Assembly: GCA_020636045.1 (NCBI GenBank)
Contig: JACJYP010000006.1
Coordinates: 62,001 to 126,000, forward strand
Reading direction: 5' to 3'
DNA length: 64,000 nucleotides
Source of the DNA: Lewinellaceae bacterium
Lineage (GTDB): Bacteria > Bacteroidota > Bacteroidia > Chitinophagales > Saprospiraceae
The position numbers and the translations under genes were made by a program. Numbering within the stretch: position 1 is the first letter of the stretch; each line of letters starts with the position of its first letter. This document shows, in pieces, positions 1 to 9,294 of this stretch. The notes below the pieces were generated by a model. It saw nothing but the letters and a program-made list of their open reading frames with translations. It was not told where the DNA came from and did not search any database.

Positions 1-1
1 C

Positions 2-1375
2 AATACCCCGGCGGCCGATAATCCGTGGCTGAATCCTCAGGCTACGCACCCGTATAGTGTATTCAATGATTTTAACCATGAAAGCCAGGCGACAAAAGCC
101 TATGTGAAAAACTGCCTGAAATACTGGCTCGCGGAGTTTCGGGTGGACGGATTCAGGTTCGACCTGTCGAAAGGGTTCACCCAAACCGTGACGGGTGGCA
201 ACGTGGGCGCCTGGGGGCAGTACGACGCATCGCGCGTTGCGATCCTGAAAGATTATGCCGATTTTATCTGGTCGCTTGACCCGGAGAATTATGTCATTTT
301 GGAACACTTCGCCGACAATACCGAGGAAAAGGAACTCGCCGAATACGGCATGATGCTTTGGGGGAATATGTTCGGCTCTTATAAAGAAGCTGCTTTGGGA
401 TATAATCTGACGGGCTCGCAGACGGATATGAGCTGGGTCTCCTACCAGCAGCGCAACTGGAACGTGCCGCACCTGATCGGCTACATGGAAAGCCACGATG
501 AAGAACGCATCGGCTACGAATGCGCCACCTTCGGCAACGCAGCAGGTGATTACAACGTGAAATGGCTGCCCGTGTACGGCAAGCGCATCGAACTGATGAA
601 CAACCTGTTATTCACGGTGCCGGGCCCGAAAATGCTCTGGGAATTCGGCGAACTTGCCTATGATTTTCCTATCAACCTGTGCGAGAACGGCAGCATCAAC
701 TCTGGTTGCCGCACGTCTCCCAAGCCTGTCCGCTGGGACTTTGTAAACGACCCATACCGCCGGCGCGTGCTCGATGTGACAACGGCGCTGCTGCAGTTGC
801 GCAAATCATACGACGTATTTGAAACGACGGACTACCAGATCAATATCGGCCCCGGAACCGGCAGAACGGTACGACTCAATTCGCCTTCGATGAACGTACA
901 CGTGATGGCAAACGTCGCCCTCGTCACCGGCAGCGTCACGCCGAACTTCCAGCACACGGGCACCTGGTACGAATACTACACCGGCACAACGCTCGACGTG
1001 ACGAATGTAAATGCCCCGCTGGACCTCGGCCCGGGTGAATATCGCCTCTACACCGACCAGTTCGTAGCGCTGCCGCCCAATGTGAACCCTACGCCCGTGC
1101 GTGAGATCGCAGGTATCCTGAGCGGGCTCGAATTGTACCCCAACCCGGCCGGCAATTATTTTGCCCTTGATTTTTCACTCGATGAAAGTGCGCGTGTGGT
1201 GGTGGAAACCTGCGACCCGACCGGCCGGCTTATATACCGCAACGAAACGGGTGAGTTGCCTTCCGGCCCGCAGCATATCGAAATTCCTTCCGGTTCGTGG
1301 CAACAGGGTGTATATTTCATCCGGGTGCGCGACGACCGGGGCGGACAGTTGACAAAACGCCTGGTAAAATATTGA
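2..1375 (+). CDS. Alpha-amylase family (GH13) glycoside hydrolase with T9SS sorting domain, 5' end missing
   Basis: The reading frame is already open at base 2 and runs 457 codons to a TGA, so the N-terminus lies outside the window. Three GH13 signatures are visible: GFRFDLSKGF with the nucleophile Asp (residue about 54 of the visible part), ILEHF with the acid/base Glu (about 101), and MESHDEER with the third Asp (about 166). A beta-sandwich follows, and the last 75 residues are a type IX secretion sorting domain (ELYPNPAGN at its start, GVYFIRV and a basic LVKY end). The product should therefore be a secreted or surface-attached starch/glycogen hydrolase. Exact substrate cannot be read. A strong hairpin terminator (1527-1557) lies downstream. 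Confidence 0.93.
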   Translation, partial: NTPAADNPWLNPQATHPYSVFNDFNHESQATKAYVKNCLKYWLAEFRVDGFRFDLSKGFTQTVTGGNVGAWGQYDASRVAILKDYADFIWSLDPENYVILEHFADNTEEKELAEYGMMLWGNMFGSYKEAALGYNLTGSQTDMSWVSYQQRNWNVPHLIGYMESHDEERIGYECATFGNAAGDYNVKWLPVYGKRIELMNNLLFTVPGPKMLWEFGELAYDFPINLCENGSINSGCRTSPKPVRWDFVNDPYRRRVLDVTTALLQLRKSYDVFETTDYQINIGPGTGRTVRLNSPSMNVHVMANVALVTGSVTPNFQHTGTWYEYYTGTTLDVTNVNAPLDLGPGEYRLYTDQFVALPPNVNPTPVREIAGILSGLELYPNPAGNYFALDFSLDESARVVVETCDPTGRLIYRNETGELPSGPQHIEIPSGSWQQGVYFIRVRDDRGGQLTKRLVKY

Positions 1376-1387
1376 CCCGGTAAGCGC

Positions 1388-1418
1388 TTGCGCCGGATTG
1401 CGGGAATGGTTATTTTTG
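1388..1418 (+). promoter_or_regulatory. Bacteroidota-type promoter, TTG-N20-TATTTTTG
   Basis: TTG at 1388-1390 is followed after 20 bases by TATTTTTG (1411-1418), matching the -33/-7 (TTTG, TAnnTTTG) consensus of Bacteroidota. It sits just after the amylase stop and would start a transcript that passes three hairpins before the glycosyltransferase gene. Confidence 0.5.
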
Positions 1419-1567
1419 AAGAACCATCCTGTATGAAAAAATGACCCAAAAGAACGGTGGCATCCCGCTTTGACGGGACCGCCGTCATTCCGTCCGCCCG
1501 ACGCAAGCGCGGACGTCAGCATACCCGGGGCGAACGATACAACGTTCGCCCCTTTTTATCTTTGTTC
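1419..1567 (+). ncRNA. Structured intergenic leader or candidate small RNA
   Basis: Between the promoter at 1388-1418 and the glycosyltransferase start there are three successive hairpins: one around 1454-1484 (CATCCCG pairing with CGGGA, flanked by imperfect GGTGG/CCGCC), one at about 1493-1515 (CGTCCGC/GCGGACG), and the terminator at 1527-1557. A three-codon frame ATGAAAAAATGA lies at 1433. This looks like either a small RNA of about 135 nt ending at its own terminator or an attenuator leader for the downstream gene. No known riboswitch class is recognised. Confidence 0.3.
1527..1557 (+). terminator. Rho-independent terminator
   Basis: GGGGCGAACG and CGTTCGCCCC form a perfect 10-bp stem with a 6-base loop, followed by TTTTT. 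It ends 10 bases before the preferred start of the next gene. Confidence 0.8.
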
Positions 1568-2605
1568 ATGCGCATCCTGTGGATCACACCCGGCTTTGCC
1601 GCCGATGAAGCCGATACGGCCTGCATTCCGCCCCTGCAATTGCTGGCCCGGGAGCTACTGACACAAGGTGTTGACTTGCAGATCGTGGCACTGGAATACC
1701 CGTTCAGAAAAGGGGCTTATTACTGGTCTGGTGTACAGGTTTTTCCCAGCGACGGCCGCAACCGGCGCTGGCTCAAAGGACGCACCCTCTGGCGGGCTTG
1801 GCGCCGTTGCCGGCAAATCATACATGAATCTGAAGTGACGGCGATTCACAGTTTCTGGCTCGGCTGGTCCTCGGTAATCGGGGAAAAACTGTCGCGGCAA
1901 TATCGCATTCCGCACTTCACTACCCTGATGGGTCAGGACGTACTTCCCGGCAACGGACTTTTTTTGCGCAGGCTTTCCGGTGAACGGAGCAACCGCCTGG
2001 TGGCGCTTTCTGCCTTTCAAAATGAAATTTTCGAACAGAATGCCGGATTCGGAGCCGGTCATGTCATTCCCTGGGGCATTCCTGCCCGTGAAATACAAAC
2101 CGGCATGTCATCAGCTAGGCCGATCGATGTGCTTGGAGTTGGCTCACTCGTCGCGGTAAAAAACTGGGATATGTGGCTCGAAACCATTGCTGCCGTGCAT
2201 ACTTCGATGCCCGGCCTTCGCGCCATGCTCATCGGTGACGGTCCTGAAAAAAGCCGGCTGATGCGATATGCCGGCCGAATGGGTTTGGAAAGCACCGTAG
2301 AATGGGCTGGCGGCCTGTCCCGTGAAGAAGTCCTGCTGCGCATGCGGCAGGCCAGGGTGTTGTTGCACACGGCCAGGTTCGAATCGTACGGATTCGTGCT
2401 GGCGGAGGCTGCGGCCAACGGCTGCCGGATCGTGAGCACGCCCGTAGGCATTGCCGCCGACCCTGGCGGCACGGCGTCGGAGGCGCCCCGGCTGGCCGAG
2501 TTGCTGATAAATGCATTGGGCCGGCCCGTTCAAAACGAGCCGGCCCAGCCGTATTCTGTAAACGAAACTGCTTCGGCCTACCTGCACTTGTACGCAGGCA
2601 GGTAA
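1568..2605 (+). CDS. Glycosyltransferase family 4 protein
   Basis: 345 residues. The start at 1568 (MRILWITPGF) is chosen because the longer frame from 1457 would run through the terminator at 1527-1557. The C-terminal half has the GT-B/GT4 pattern: a nucleotide-sugar binding loop (GDGPEKSRL), then FESYGFVLAEA, the EX7E motif with its two Glu, and STPVG after it. The enzyme should transfer a sugar from an activated donor, probably in polysaccharide or glycolipid assembly in the cytoplasm; donor and acceptor are not predictable. A TATCTTTG box at 1557-1564 directly precedes the ATG, so a leaderless transcript is possible. It converges with sprE/porW, four bases apart. Confidence 0.85.
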   Translation: MRILWITPGFAADEADTACIPPLQLLARELLTQGVDLQIVALEYPFRKGAYYWSGVQVFPSDGRNRRWLKGRTLWRAWRRCRQIIHESEVTAIHSFWLGWSSVIGEKLSRQYRIPHFTTLMGQDVLPGNGLFLRRLSGERSNRLVALSAFQNEIFEQNAGFGAGHVIPWGIPAREIQTGMSSARPIDVLGVGSLVAVKNWDMWLETIAAVHTSMPGLRAMLIGDGPEKSRLMRYAGRMGLESTVEWAGGLSREEVLLRMRQARVLLHTARFESYGFVLAEAAANGCRIVSTPVGIAADPGGTASEAPRLAELLINALGRPVQNEPAQPYSVNETASAYLHLYAGR

Positions 2606-2609
2606 GGTT

Positions 2610-5459
2610 TTATTTCAGATAATTTTCTTCGAAAAATTCGCGGTAACCGTCGAGCGTCCTGTTTTTCAGGATGCGGCGGTAGTTTTCCTGGGTAATGGCA
2701 AAGAACTCCTTGTCGTACTTTTTCTCTTCGGACTCACCGAGAAAATCGGCCTGATCCTTTACTTCGTTGTAGTAGCGCATCGCCTGATTCTTGTTGTCAA
2801 ATTTTCGGATCACAACAAGTGGGTTTTTGGTGTCGGCGCCGAGGAAAATATTGGAAATGCGGAGTTGCTCCAGGCGGTGATTTTCCCGGTTGTAGTCTGA
2901 AACGGAGACCTTTACATCGTCGAGCCGGATATCATCTCCCCTGAGCGATACGATGAAGTAGTGAAGTTTGTCGTCTTCCTTCGTAAAAGCGTCGTCGATC
3001 ACGACATCGTTCTTTTTCTTGTCCTCCACTTCGAAACCTTTGCAGGAGATCAAACGGGCGATCTCCTTGGCGCGGGTCGCTTCGGCGCTTTCCGGATAGC
3101 GACCGATCACCTCTGCCAGTGCCTGGCAGTAAGCATCATTGCCCTGCAGGTTGCCTGTACAAAGCGCGCTCAGGAGAGCGAATTTTGCCATAAGCGGATT
3201 TTGCGAGCCGTATTTCTGCGGCGCTTCCTTGCAACGCTCGAAAGCATCCTGATACTTGCCGTCCTGGAAAATGGTGAACGTCTGCTCGTAGTAGGAGTTG
3301 AGTTCGCGTTCGCGCGCTTTGGTGGCATTCATAAAGTTGGGGTCGGTCAGCGCACGTGCATAGGAGCTGTTGGGATATTTTCCTACCAGTTTGTCGAGAT
3401 AATACTTTGCTTTTGACGCGTTTTTGAGATCGGTAAATGCCAGATAGAGATAATACCAGGCCTCCTTTTCGTATTTATCCATGTCCGGATACCGCGTCAG
3501 CATTTCTTCGAGCGTCACGGCGCAGCGCATGTTGTGCTGCAGGCGGTCGCGATAGAGCGTACCCAGCTGATACATGGCCTCGTAGGTGGCCAGGTGCAGT
3601 ACGGTGAGTTCCGCTTCGCTTTTGGGGATAGAAGCGAAGAGGTCTTTCAGTTCCGCATCGCTCACGGTATTCACGCGGGCGCTGTCCTTTTTGGCGATCT
3701 CTTCCCCTACAGGTCCTGTCAGCGGGCGGTTGCTGCGGCGCCAGTTATCTTCAAGTTTGCGGTTGCCCCACACTTTGTTGAAGTCCCTTTTCCCTTTTTT
3801 CAGGAAGGCTTCGTTGTAAAAATAAAACGAAGAAGGCCTGTTGCCGGCGAGTGGCGGCGGCGCCTTGGCAGCGCCCGGCGGCGGTGCCGCAGCCTGTGCC
3901 CGCGCTGCCGCTTCAGCTTCTTCTTCGCGTTGCTTTTTGATCTTTTGCGCCAGTTCCTTGCGCGCATCGTCGTCCATGTAAAAAATACGCACGATGCTGT
4001 CGTTGGCGGCGATCGTCTGGATCAGGCGGGCGATGTCCTTCAGGTTTTCCGCATAATCCTTCACACGCTGCTGACGCTCGTCGAGTGCAGGCAGCACAGT
4101 CAGGGTACTGTCGTAGTAGTTCTTGGCCAGCACGAAGTTTTCATCCTCGTAATACAGATCGGCGAGTTTCAGGTACGACTCGGCGCGTTGTGCAGTGTTG
4201 TTCTGGTTGTAATCGAGCGATTGACGCAGGTAGGCGATGCCGTCTTTTTTCAGGCCGTCCTTCAGTGCGATGTCGGCCATCACATAGTAGATCTGGTCGC
4301 GGTATTCTAGGTTTTTGTCATCCTTGGCCATACGCTCGAGCGAGCGGTTGGCGTCGGCGCTGCTGATCTGCCGGTTGGTCCATCCGGCCTGTATCTGGTG
4401 AAGCCGGGCGTTGAACTCCATCTCGTAAGCGGGGTTGCTCGACAGCACCGTTTCGAGGGCGGCATACGCCTGTTCGTAGTTTCCGGCGCGCTCGTACAAT
4501 TGCGCGAGGATGTAGGCGAGTCGCGCACGGTCTTTTTTGCGGCGGGTCAATTCGATGGCCCGGGAAAGCGGGGGAATAGCCCGGTCGTATTTCTTTTGCT
4601 TTACCCACAGGTATGCCTCGGCGGTGGACAATTCCGCCCGCAGCCCTTCCGGAAGCCAGGGGTCCTCCCACAGGTCGCGGAAAAGGAATTCGGCCTCGTC
4701 GTACTTCTCGCGTTCCGTAAGCGTGCGGCCAAACCAGATCATCGCCTTGGGGTAGGCGGCTTCACGCTGCCAGCCCTTGTCATAAGGATTCTCGCCAGTG
4801 GGCTTTATGTCAGCAGCAGTAACGGCAGGTGCTGCAGGCGCTTCCGGTTTGTCGGTCGCCGTATTGGCAGGCTGTTCTTCATCGGGCTTTTTATCGGCCT
4901 TCTTTTTCTTTGAAGACTTCTTCTTCTTCTTTTTCTTCTTCTTCTTTGACTTTCTCTTCTTCGACTTCTTCTTCTTTTTCTTCTTCTTCACCTTCTCTTT
5001 TTTCTTCTTGGAGCTCAGTTTTTTCTTTTTCGGATCATGCTCGTCCTTGATCCATTTGAAGGTGTTTTCGGCCGTCTCGTAATCGCGTTTCATGAACTGC
5101 GCCTGCCCGATCAGCGTATAGCAGTCGTCTACCCACTCGCTGGGGCGGTGAAGTGCAATCCCTTTCGATGCTTTTGTGATCACATTGTCCAGATCGCCGC
5201 GCGCCGATTGCGGATCAACGGCGGCCTCCGGGTATATATCGAGCAACTGGTTGTAGTTGTCCGTATGCTGGTCGGCCAGTTGTTCGGTCGTGAGCGTAAA
5301 CAATTCATCGGCATTGAACCAATAATTGTACTTGGAAGTCACGTTGTGGTAGCCGCGTTTGAACCAGCCCACATCTTCGCCTTTTTTCTTTTTGGTTACA
5401 CAACCGGCCGACAGGATCAGCGCCGCCAGTGTCAGGGTTATGACAAAGCTATTTTTCAT
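2610..5459 (-). CDS. sprE: Type IX secretion system lipoprotein PorW/SprE, TPR-rich
   Basis: 949 residues from the ATG at 5459; a longer frame reaches 5837 but the signal peptide begins here (lipobox LSAGC, Cys20). After the lipobox comes a segment (WFKRGYHNVTSKYNYWFNA) characteristic of SprE of Flavobacterium and PorW of Porphyromonas, then TPR units through most of the protein and a C-terminal region typical of the family. SprE/PorW is needed for T9SS function and links the trans-envelope core to the outer-membrane part. Odd: residues of about 145-190 are an almost pure Lys/Ser/Arg tract followed by a Pro/Ala-rich linker, and there is a second Ala/Pro-rich linker near the middle. T9SS cargo genes lie on both sides in this window. 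Confidence 0.85.
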   Translation of the reverse strand: MKNSFVITLTLAALILSAGCVTKKKKGEDVGWFKRGYHNVTSKYNYWFNADELFTLTTEQLADQHTDNYNQLLDIYPEAAVDPQSARGDLDNVITKASKGIALHRPSEWVDDCYTLIGQAQFMKRDYETAENTFKWIKDEHDPKKKKLSSKKKKEKVKKKKKKKKSKKRKSKKKKKKKKKKSSKKKKADKKPDEEQPANTATDKPEAPAAPAVTAADIKPTGENPYDKGWQREAAYPKAMIWFGRTLTEREKYDEAEFLFRDLWEDPWLPEGLRAELSTAEAYLWVKQKKYDRAIPPLSRAIELTRRKKDRARLAYILAQLYERAGNYEQAYAALETVLSSNPAYEMEFNARLHQIQAGWTNRQISSADANRSLERMAKDDKNLEYRDQIYYVMADIALKDGLKKDGIAYLRQSLDYNQNNTAQRAESYLKLADLYYEDENFVLAKNYYDSTLTVLPALDERQQRVKDYAENLKDIARLIQTIAANDSIVRIFYMDDDARKELAQKIKKQREEEAEAAARAQAAAPPPGAAKAPPPLAGNRPSSFYFYNEAFLKKGKRDFNKVWGNRKLEDNWRRSNRPLTGPVGEEIAKKDSARVNTVSDAELKDLFASIPKSEAELTVLHLATYEAMYQLGTLYRDRLQHNMRCAVTLEEMLTRYPDMDKYEKEAWYYLYLAFTDLKNASKAKYYLDKLVGKYPNSSYARALTDPNFMNATKARERELNSYYEQTFTIFQDGKYQDAFERCKEAPQKYGSQNPLMAKFALLSALCTGNLQGNDAYCQALAEVIGRYPESAEATRAKEIARLISCKGFEVEDKKKNDVVIDDAFTKEDDKLHYFIVSLRGDDIRLDDVKVSVSDYNRENHRLEQLRISNIFLGADTKNPLVVIRKFDNKNQAMRYYNEVKDQADFLGESEEKKYDKEFFAITQENYRRILKNRTLDGYREFFEENYLK

Positions 5460-5682
5460 GCTCAAACAGGTGCAGAGTTGGTTGGAATGGTCCCCCACCA
5501 TGGGCGGACGAAAGGAAAAGGCGCTTTTTGAGGGGAAAAGGTTGTCCAAAAAACAAAGGATTAACAAAAAAATCGGCAACACAGGGGCTTTTCCGGGCGT
5601 TCGCAATTCTATTTGACCGAACTTTGCCTTTCGAATCGCTTTCCCGCCCCCACCCCGGTCTCTCATTTTCTTACGTTCCGGT

Positions 5683-6633
5683 ATGCAAAAGTATTTTGCT
5701 TTTATAAAAAAGTTCTTCGACTTCTTCCGAAAACATGGCGACGACGACCGCAGCCTGATGGAGAAGATGCGCGATAAATATCGCCTGGTACTCATGAACG
5801 ACGATACGTTCGAGGAGGTGACATCGATGAAGCTCACGCCGCTTTCCGTCTACGTGGCATTCAGTTCCCTGATCGTAGGTACGGCGCTGCTGGTCACGGC
5901 GCTTATCATCTGGACGCCGTTAAAACGCTATATCCCCGGCTACGGTGATTTTACACGCGATGAGGAGATCGCCCAGCTGACGTCCAAAGTTGCCAACCTG
6001 GAAGACGAGATCAAGGCGCACCGCAATTACAATGACAATATCCGAAAGATCCTCGCGGGCGATATGTCGGAGATGAGCGAAACCGCTGCGAAATCTCAGG
6101 GCATGTCTGCGGATTCCATGAATAACATTCCGGCAGAAGATATAGAGCGCATCCCCGAAGACGAGCAGTTGCGCTCGGAAGTGGCGGAAGGCACTTTTAC
6201 CCGCGATCCGGCCGTGGCGACGGCCAGCCTGGCCATTGTACCGCGCGACGTGCCGCTCGAACAACTGTTTTTTGTGCCGCCCGTGTCGGGCGAAATGACT
6301 TCAGGATTCGATCTGCAAAAAAACCATTTCGGCATCGATGTCGCTGCACCGAAAAATACTGCCGTCAAATCGGCAGCCGACGGCGTGGTAATTTCAGCCG
6401 GCTACACCGTGGAAACGGGCTACAGCATCGCCATCCAGCACCCGAACAACGTGGTGACGATGTACAAACACAATTCCGTACTCCTCAAGCAAACGGGCAG
6501 TACTGTGAAAGCGGGCGAGGCCATTGCCATCATCGGCAATTCGGGCGAAAACACCTCGGGGCCGCACCTGCACTTCGAACTTTGGTACAAAGGCCGCCCC
6601 GTCGATCCCGGTGATTACATCAATTTCAACTGA
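5683..6633 (+). CDS. M23 family metallopeptidase (membrane-anchored, coiled-coil)
   Basis: 316 residues. The N-terminal 50 residues are cytoplasmic and include a conserved DKYRLVLMNDDTFEE segment seen in Bacteroidota homologues. One membrane helix spans about 54-77, a coiled coil about 95-120, and the C-terminal third is a lysostaphin/M23 domain with HFGID (His215, Asp219) and HLHFE (His295, His297) as zinc ligands and catalytic residue. It should cut peptidoglycan cross-links or act as a division-type endopeptidase activator in the periplasm. It diverges from sprE and converges with gcvT with only nine bases between stops. An alternative start is the Met at residue 26. Confidence 0.9.
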   Translation: MQKYFAFIKKFFDFFRKHGDDDRSLMEKMRDKYRLVLMNDDTFEEVTSMKLTPLSVYVAFSSLIVGTALLVTALIIWTPLKRYIPGYGDFTRDEEIAQLTSKVANLEDEIKAHRNYNDNIRKILAGDMSEMSETAAKSQGMSADSMNNIPAEDIERIPEDEQLRSEVAEGTFTRDPAVATASLAIVPRDVPLEQLFFVPPVSGEMTSGFDLQKNHFGIDVAAPKNTAVKSAADGVVISAGYTVETGYSIAIQHPNNVVTMYKHNSVLLKQTGSTVKAGEAIAIIGNSGENTSGPHLHFELWYKGRPVDPGDYINFN

Positions 6634-6642
6634 ATATGGCGC

Positions 6643-7767
6643 TCAGACGATAGGTGTGACAAAGGGCAGTTTCACCAGTTCCGCGTCCAGTTTTTTCCCG
6701 CCTGCCACGATCCTGATCTTGGTGCCGGGCAGGGCATATTTTACCTTTACATAACCCATCCCGATGGGCTTGTCGAGGGTGGGAGAGTGGGTACCGGAAC
6801 TGACAACGCCGATCTTTGCACCGCGCCGGCTTTCGATCTCGTAGCCGTGGCGCGGCACACGCCGGTCGTCGACGAGAAAGGCTACAAGGCGGCGACGCAC
6901 GCCGTTGGCTTTTTGCTTCAGCAGCCGCTCTTTCGAAGGGAAATCTTCCGCTTTGCCCAGTTTGGTGATCCATCCGAGGCCTGCTTCCAGCGGGCTGGTT
7001 TTGTCGTCGATATCGTTGCCGTAAAGGCAGTATCCCATTTCGAGGCGCAGCGTGTCGCGGGCGCCCAGGCCGGCGGGTTTGATGCCCCACTTTTCACCGT
7101 TTTTGAACACTTTATCCCAGATCTTGACCAGATCCCGGTTTTTGGCGTATATCTCGAATCCGCCTGAACCGGTATAACCCGTAGCTGATACGATGACGTT
7201 GTTGCATCCGGCGAAGCGGCCGCGCACGAAAGTGTAATATTTGATGCTTTTCAGGTCGATATCGGTCAGTTTTTGCAGGGCATCGACTGCCTTGGGGCCC
7301 TGTACTGCGATCAGGCCTGTTTTGGCGGAAATGTTCTGGAGTTTCACCTCGAAGCCGCGCGACAGTCGCCGGAGCCAGCGCCAGTCCTTTGTTTCGTTGC
7401 TGGCGTTCACCACGAGCATGTACGACTGTTCGCCCTCAACGGTCATTTCGGGTGCGTCATCGAGCCGGTATACCAACAGGTCGTCGACAATGCCGCCCTT
7501 TTTATTGGGCATGCAGGAATACTGGACCTCGCCCGGTTTGAGTTTGCCTACGTCGTTGGAAGTTGCGCTTTGCAAAAACACCGTAGCGTCTTTTCCACGC
7601 ACGATGAATTCGCCCATGTGGCTCACGTCGAACACCCCCACACCGGTGCGCACGCCGTGGTGCTCGTCGGTGATGGATGTATAGGAGATCGGCATGTTGT
7701 AGCCGGCAAATTCGGCCATTTTCGCTCCCAGTGCCAGGTGTCTTTCAGTGAGGGGAGTGTTTTTCAT
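6643..7767 (-). CDS. gcvT: Glycine cleavage system aminomethyltransferase (T protein)
   Basis: 374 residues, usual family length. It starts PLTERHLALGAKMAEFAGYNMP and contains DVSHMGEF, the IVDDLLVYR segment bearing the conserved catalytic Asp, TGYTGSGGFE, and a C-terminal barrel with GYVKVKYALPG. The T protein takes the aminomethyl group from lipoyl H protein and makes 5,10-methylene-tetrahydrofolate and ammonia. The H and P protein genes are not in the window. The neighbouring C1 peptidase is 51 bases upstream on the same strand, but no functional link is evident. Confidence 0.95.
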   Translation of the reverse strand: MKNTPLTERHLALGAKMAEFAGYNMPISYTSITDEHHGVRTGVGVFDVSHMGEFIVRGKDATVFLQSATSNDVGKLKPGEVQYSCMPNKKGGIVDDLLVYRLDDAPEMTVEGEQSYMLVVNASNETKDWRWLRRLSRGFEVKLQNISAKTGLIAVQGPKAVDALQKLTDIDLKSIKYYTFVRGRFAGCNNVIVSATGYTGSGGFEIYAKNRDLVKIWDKVFKNGEKWGIKPAGLGARDTLRLEMGYCLYGNDIDDKTSPLEAGLGWITKLGKAEDFPSKERLLKQKANGVRRRLVAFLVDDRRVPRHGYEIESRRGAKIGVVSSGTHSPTLDKPIGMGYVKVKYALPGTKIRIVAGGKKLDAELVKLPFVTPIV

Positions 7768-7818
7768 AATGTATTGATGTGCAGTAATTTATCAGGCAAT
7801 GATTATTGCCTTTTGCAT

Positions 7819-9117
7819 TCAGTTATCTGATTTTTCAGCGGGCGCATTGGGCTGTACCTTTTCGATACGCGGCTGAATCCTCGCCGGGCTTACTTTAAGG
7901 TCAGTCGGTTGTTTGCGCAGGTTTTTGGTGCTTTGTGTGGAGCCCGACCGCATGACCGGACCGCGCATGGCAGGGCCGGGGATGCCAAGCCGTTGTACGA
8001 TATCGGCAGGCAGGGCACTTTTGTGCACCGTGAAAGAAATGGTGTTCAGGCGCATGTAATTCTCGGAAACGCGCACAAAACCTTTAAGGTCTGAAATTTC
8101 GCCCCAAGAGTTTTTGACTTCGTAATAATCTCCGCTGTGCGCTTCGTCGAGCATACCGACGATGTGCATGAGGTGATCGTCGGTAGTGACCTGGCTATCG
8201 AACATCTGTTGGCGGTATTCCTGCGAAACGGGCATCTCCGGCTCCCATGTCTTGAACGCATTCTTGCGATCGGCCACACTGCGGTCTTTCCAGTCTTTTT
8301 CCGGCACGATGGCCAGCCCGTTGCCGGCTGAAAAACCCATGTTGCTGACGTCGGCGTCCCATTCCACGGTGTAGCCCTGTTCGAGCGAGTGGTTGAGGCA
8401 GCGCATCAGTTCGTTGATCGGAAGGTTATAAAAAGTGCCGTTCGACCAGTTGTCAGGCACTTCCAGGATGAAAGTGCTGTAAAAGGGGTGATGCGTGTAG
8501 GAAGTGACGGTCACATAATCGTCGGGCTTGATGCCGAGATAATCGCGGTAGGAAGTGGGGGTAAACACCGTACCGTCGACCGTAAAAGTAGTAGGTACGG
8601 GGCCGAATTCCTCATCGAGGGCGCTGTCTACTTTCGAAAGCCAGTCGAGCGGAAGTTTGCCGGCTTTGCCCAGTTCCACAAAGCCGTCGCACATCGTCTT
8701 CAGGTCTTTTTCCAGCTGGCTGTGGTCATAAGGTTTGTTTGGGTCCTTGCGGCCCGGATAAACGCTCTCCGGGATGACGCCGAAAGCCTGTACGGCATTC
8801 AGCAGGTCGTGGGCAAGCCCGCCTTCGCTGAAACGCGTGGTGCCCTGCCGGCGCACGTAGTTCTCGATCTTCTGGCGGTAGATGTGGCGCACGACGAACA
8901 TTTCCGACAGGTTGGTTTCGCCTTTGCCCATGCGCAGCGCTTCGCTTTCGAGAAAAGAGGCGGAGCTAAAGGCCCAGCAGGTGCCGGTGCGGTCCTGGCT
9001 TTTTACGGGTGTGGCAGGCAGATGTTTGATTTCCTTGAATTCGTAGGGTTCTTCGCCCTGGGCGAAAATGGTGGTGGCCAGGGCGATGAAAAACAGGGAA
9101 AGAGCCAATTTTTTCAT
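7819..9117 (-). CDS. Secreted C1 family (bleomycin hydrolase-like) cysteine peptidase
   Basis: 432 residues. A signal peptide covers about residues 1-20 (cut after IFAQ). The papain-type catalytic set is present: Cys47 in TGTCWAFSS, His315 in DDHLMHIVG, and Asn336 in KNSWGE. The spacing and the GGLAHD segment match the bleomycin hydrolase/PepC branch (C1B). The basic, proline-rich C-terminal 55 residues are not part of the family core. In Bacteroidota such enzymes are periplasmic or secreted aminopeptidases; the true substrate is not known. Confidence 0.88.
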   Translation of the reverse strand: MKKLALSLFFIALATTIFAQGEEPYEFKEIKHLPATPVKSQDRTGTCWAFSSASFLESEALRMGKGETNLSEMFVVRHIYRQKIENYVRRQGTTRFSEGGLAHDLLNAVQAFGVIPESVYPGRKDPNKPYDHSQLEKDLKTMCDGFVELGKAGKLPLDWLSKVDSALDEEFGPVPTTFTVDGTVFTPTSYRDYLGIKPDDYVTVTSYTHHPFYSTFILEVPDNWSNGTFYNLPINELMRCLNHSLEQGYTVEWDADVSNMGFSAGNGLAIVPEKDWKDRSVADRKNAFKTWEPEMPVSQEYRQQMFDSQVTTDDHLMHIVGMLDEAHSGDYYEVKNSWGEISDLKGFVRVSENYMRLNTISFTVHKSALPADIVQRLGIPGPAMRGPVMRSGSTQSTKNLRKQPTDLKVSPARIQPRIEKVQPNAPAEKSDN

Positions 9118-9294
9118 GGATAGTATTTTGTGTTTTTGCGCGGTAAAGACAGCGTTCGTTGAACATATGATGCGCGGGAAGGGCGAAATTTACGGTGATT
9201 TTCCATAACGGCCATTGGGAAAGTGCGGGCTCCGCTATTGGCAGGGCATGAAATTAATGGCATCCAGGCCCTCTTCTTTTCAGACATTTGCAAT
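9118..9294. promoter_or_regulatory. Divergent intergenic region
   Basis: These 177 bases separate the divergent C1 peptidase and amidohydrolase genes and must hold both promoters. A near match (GACATTTG at 9285-9292) to TAnnTTTG lies just ahead of the amidohydrolase start; no full promoter is clear on either strand. Confidence 0.3.
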
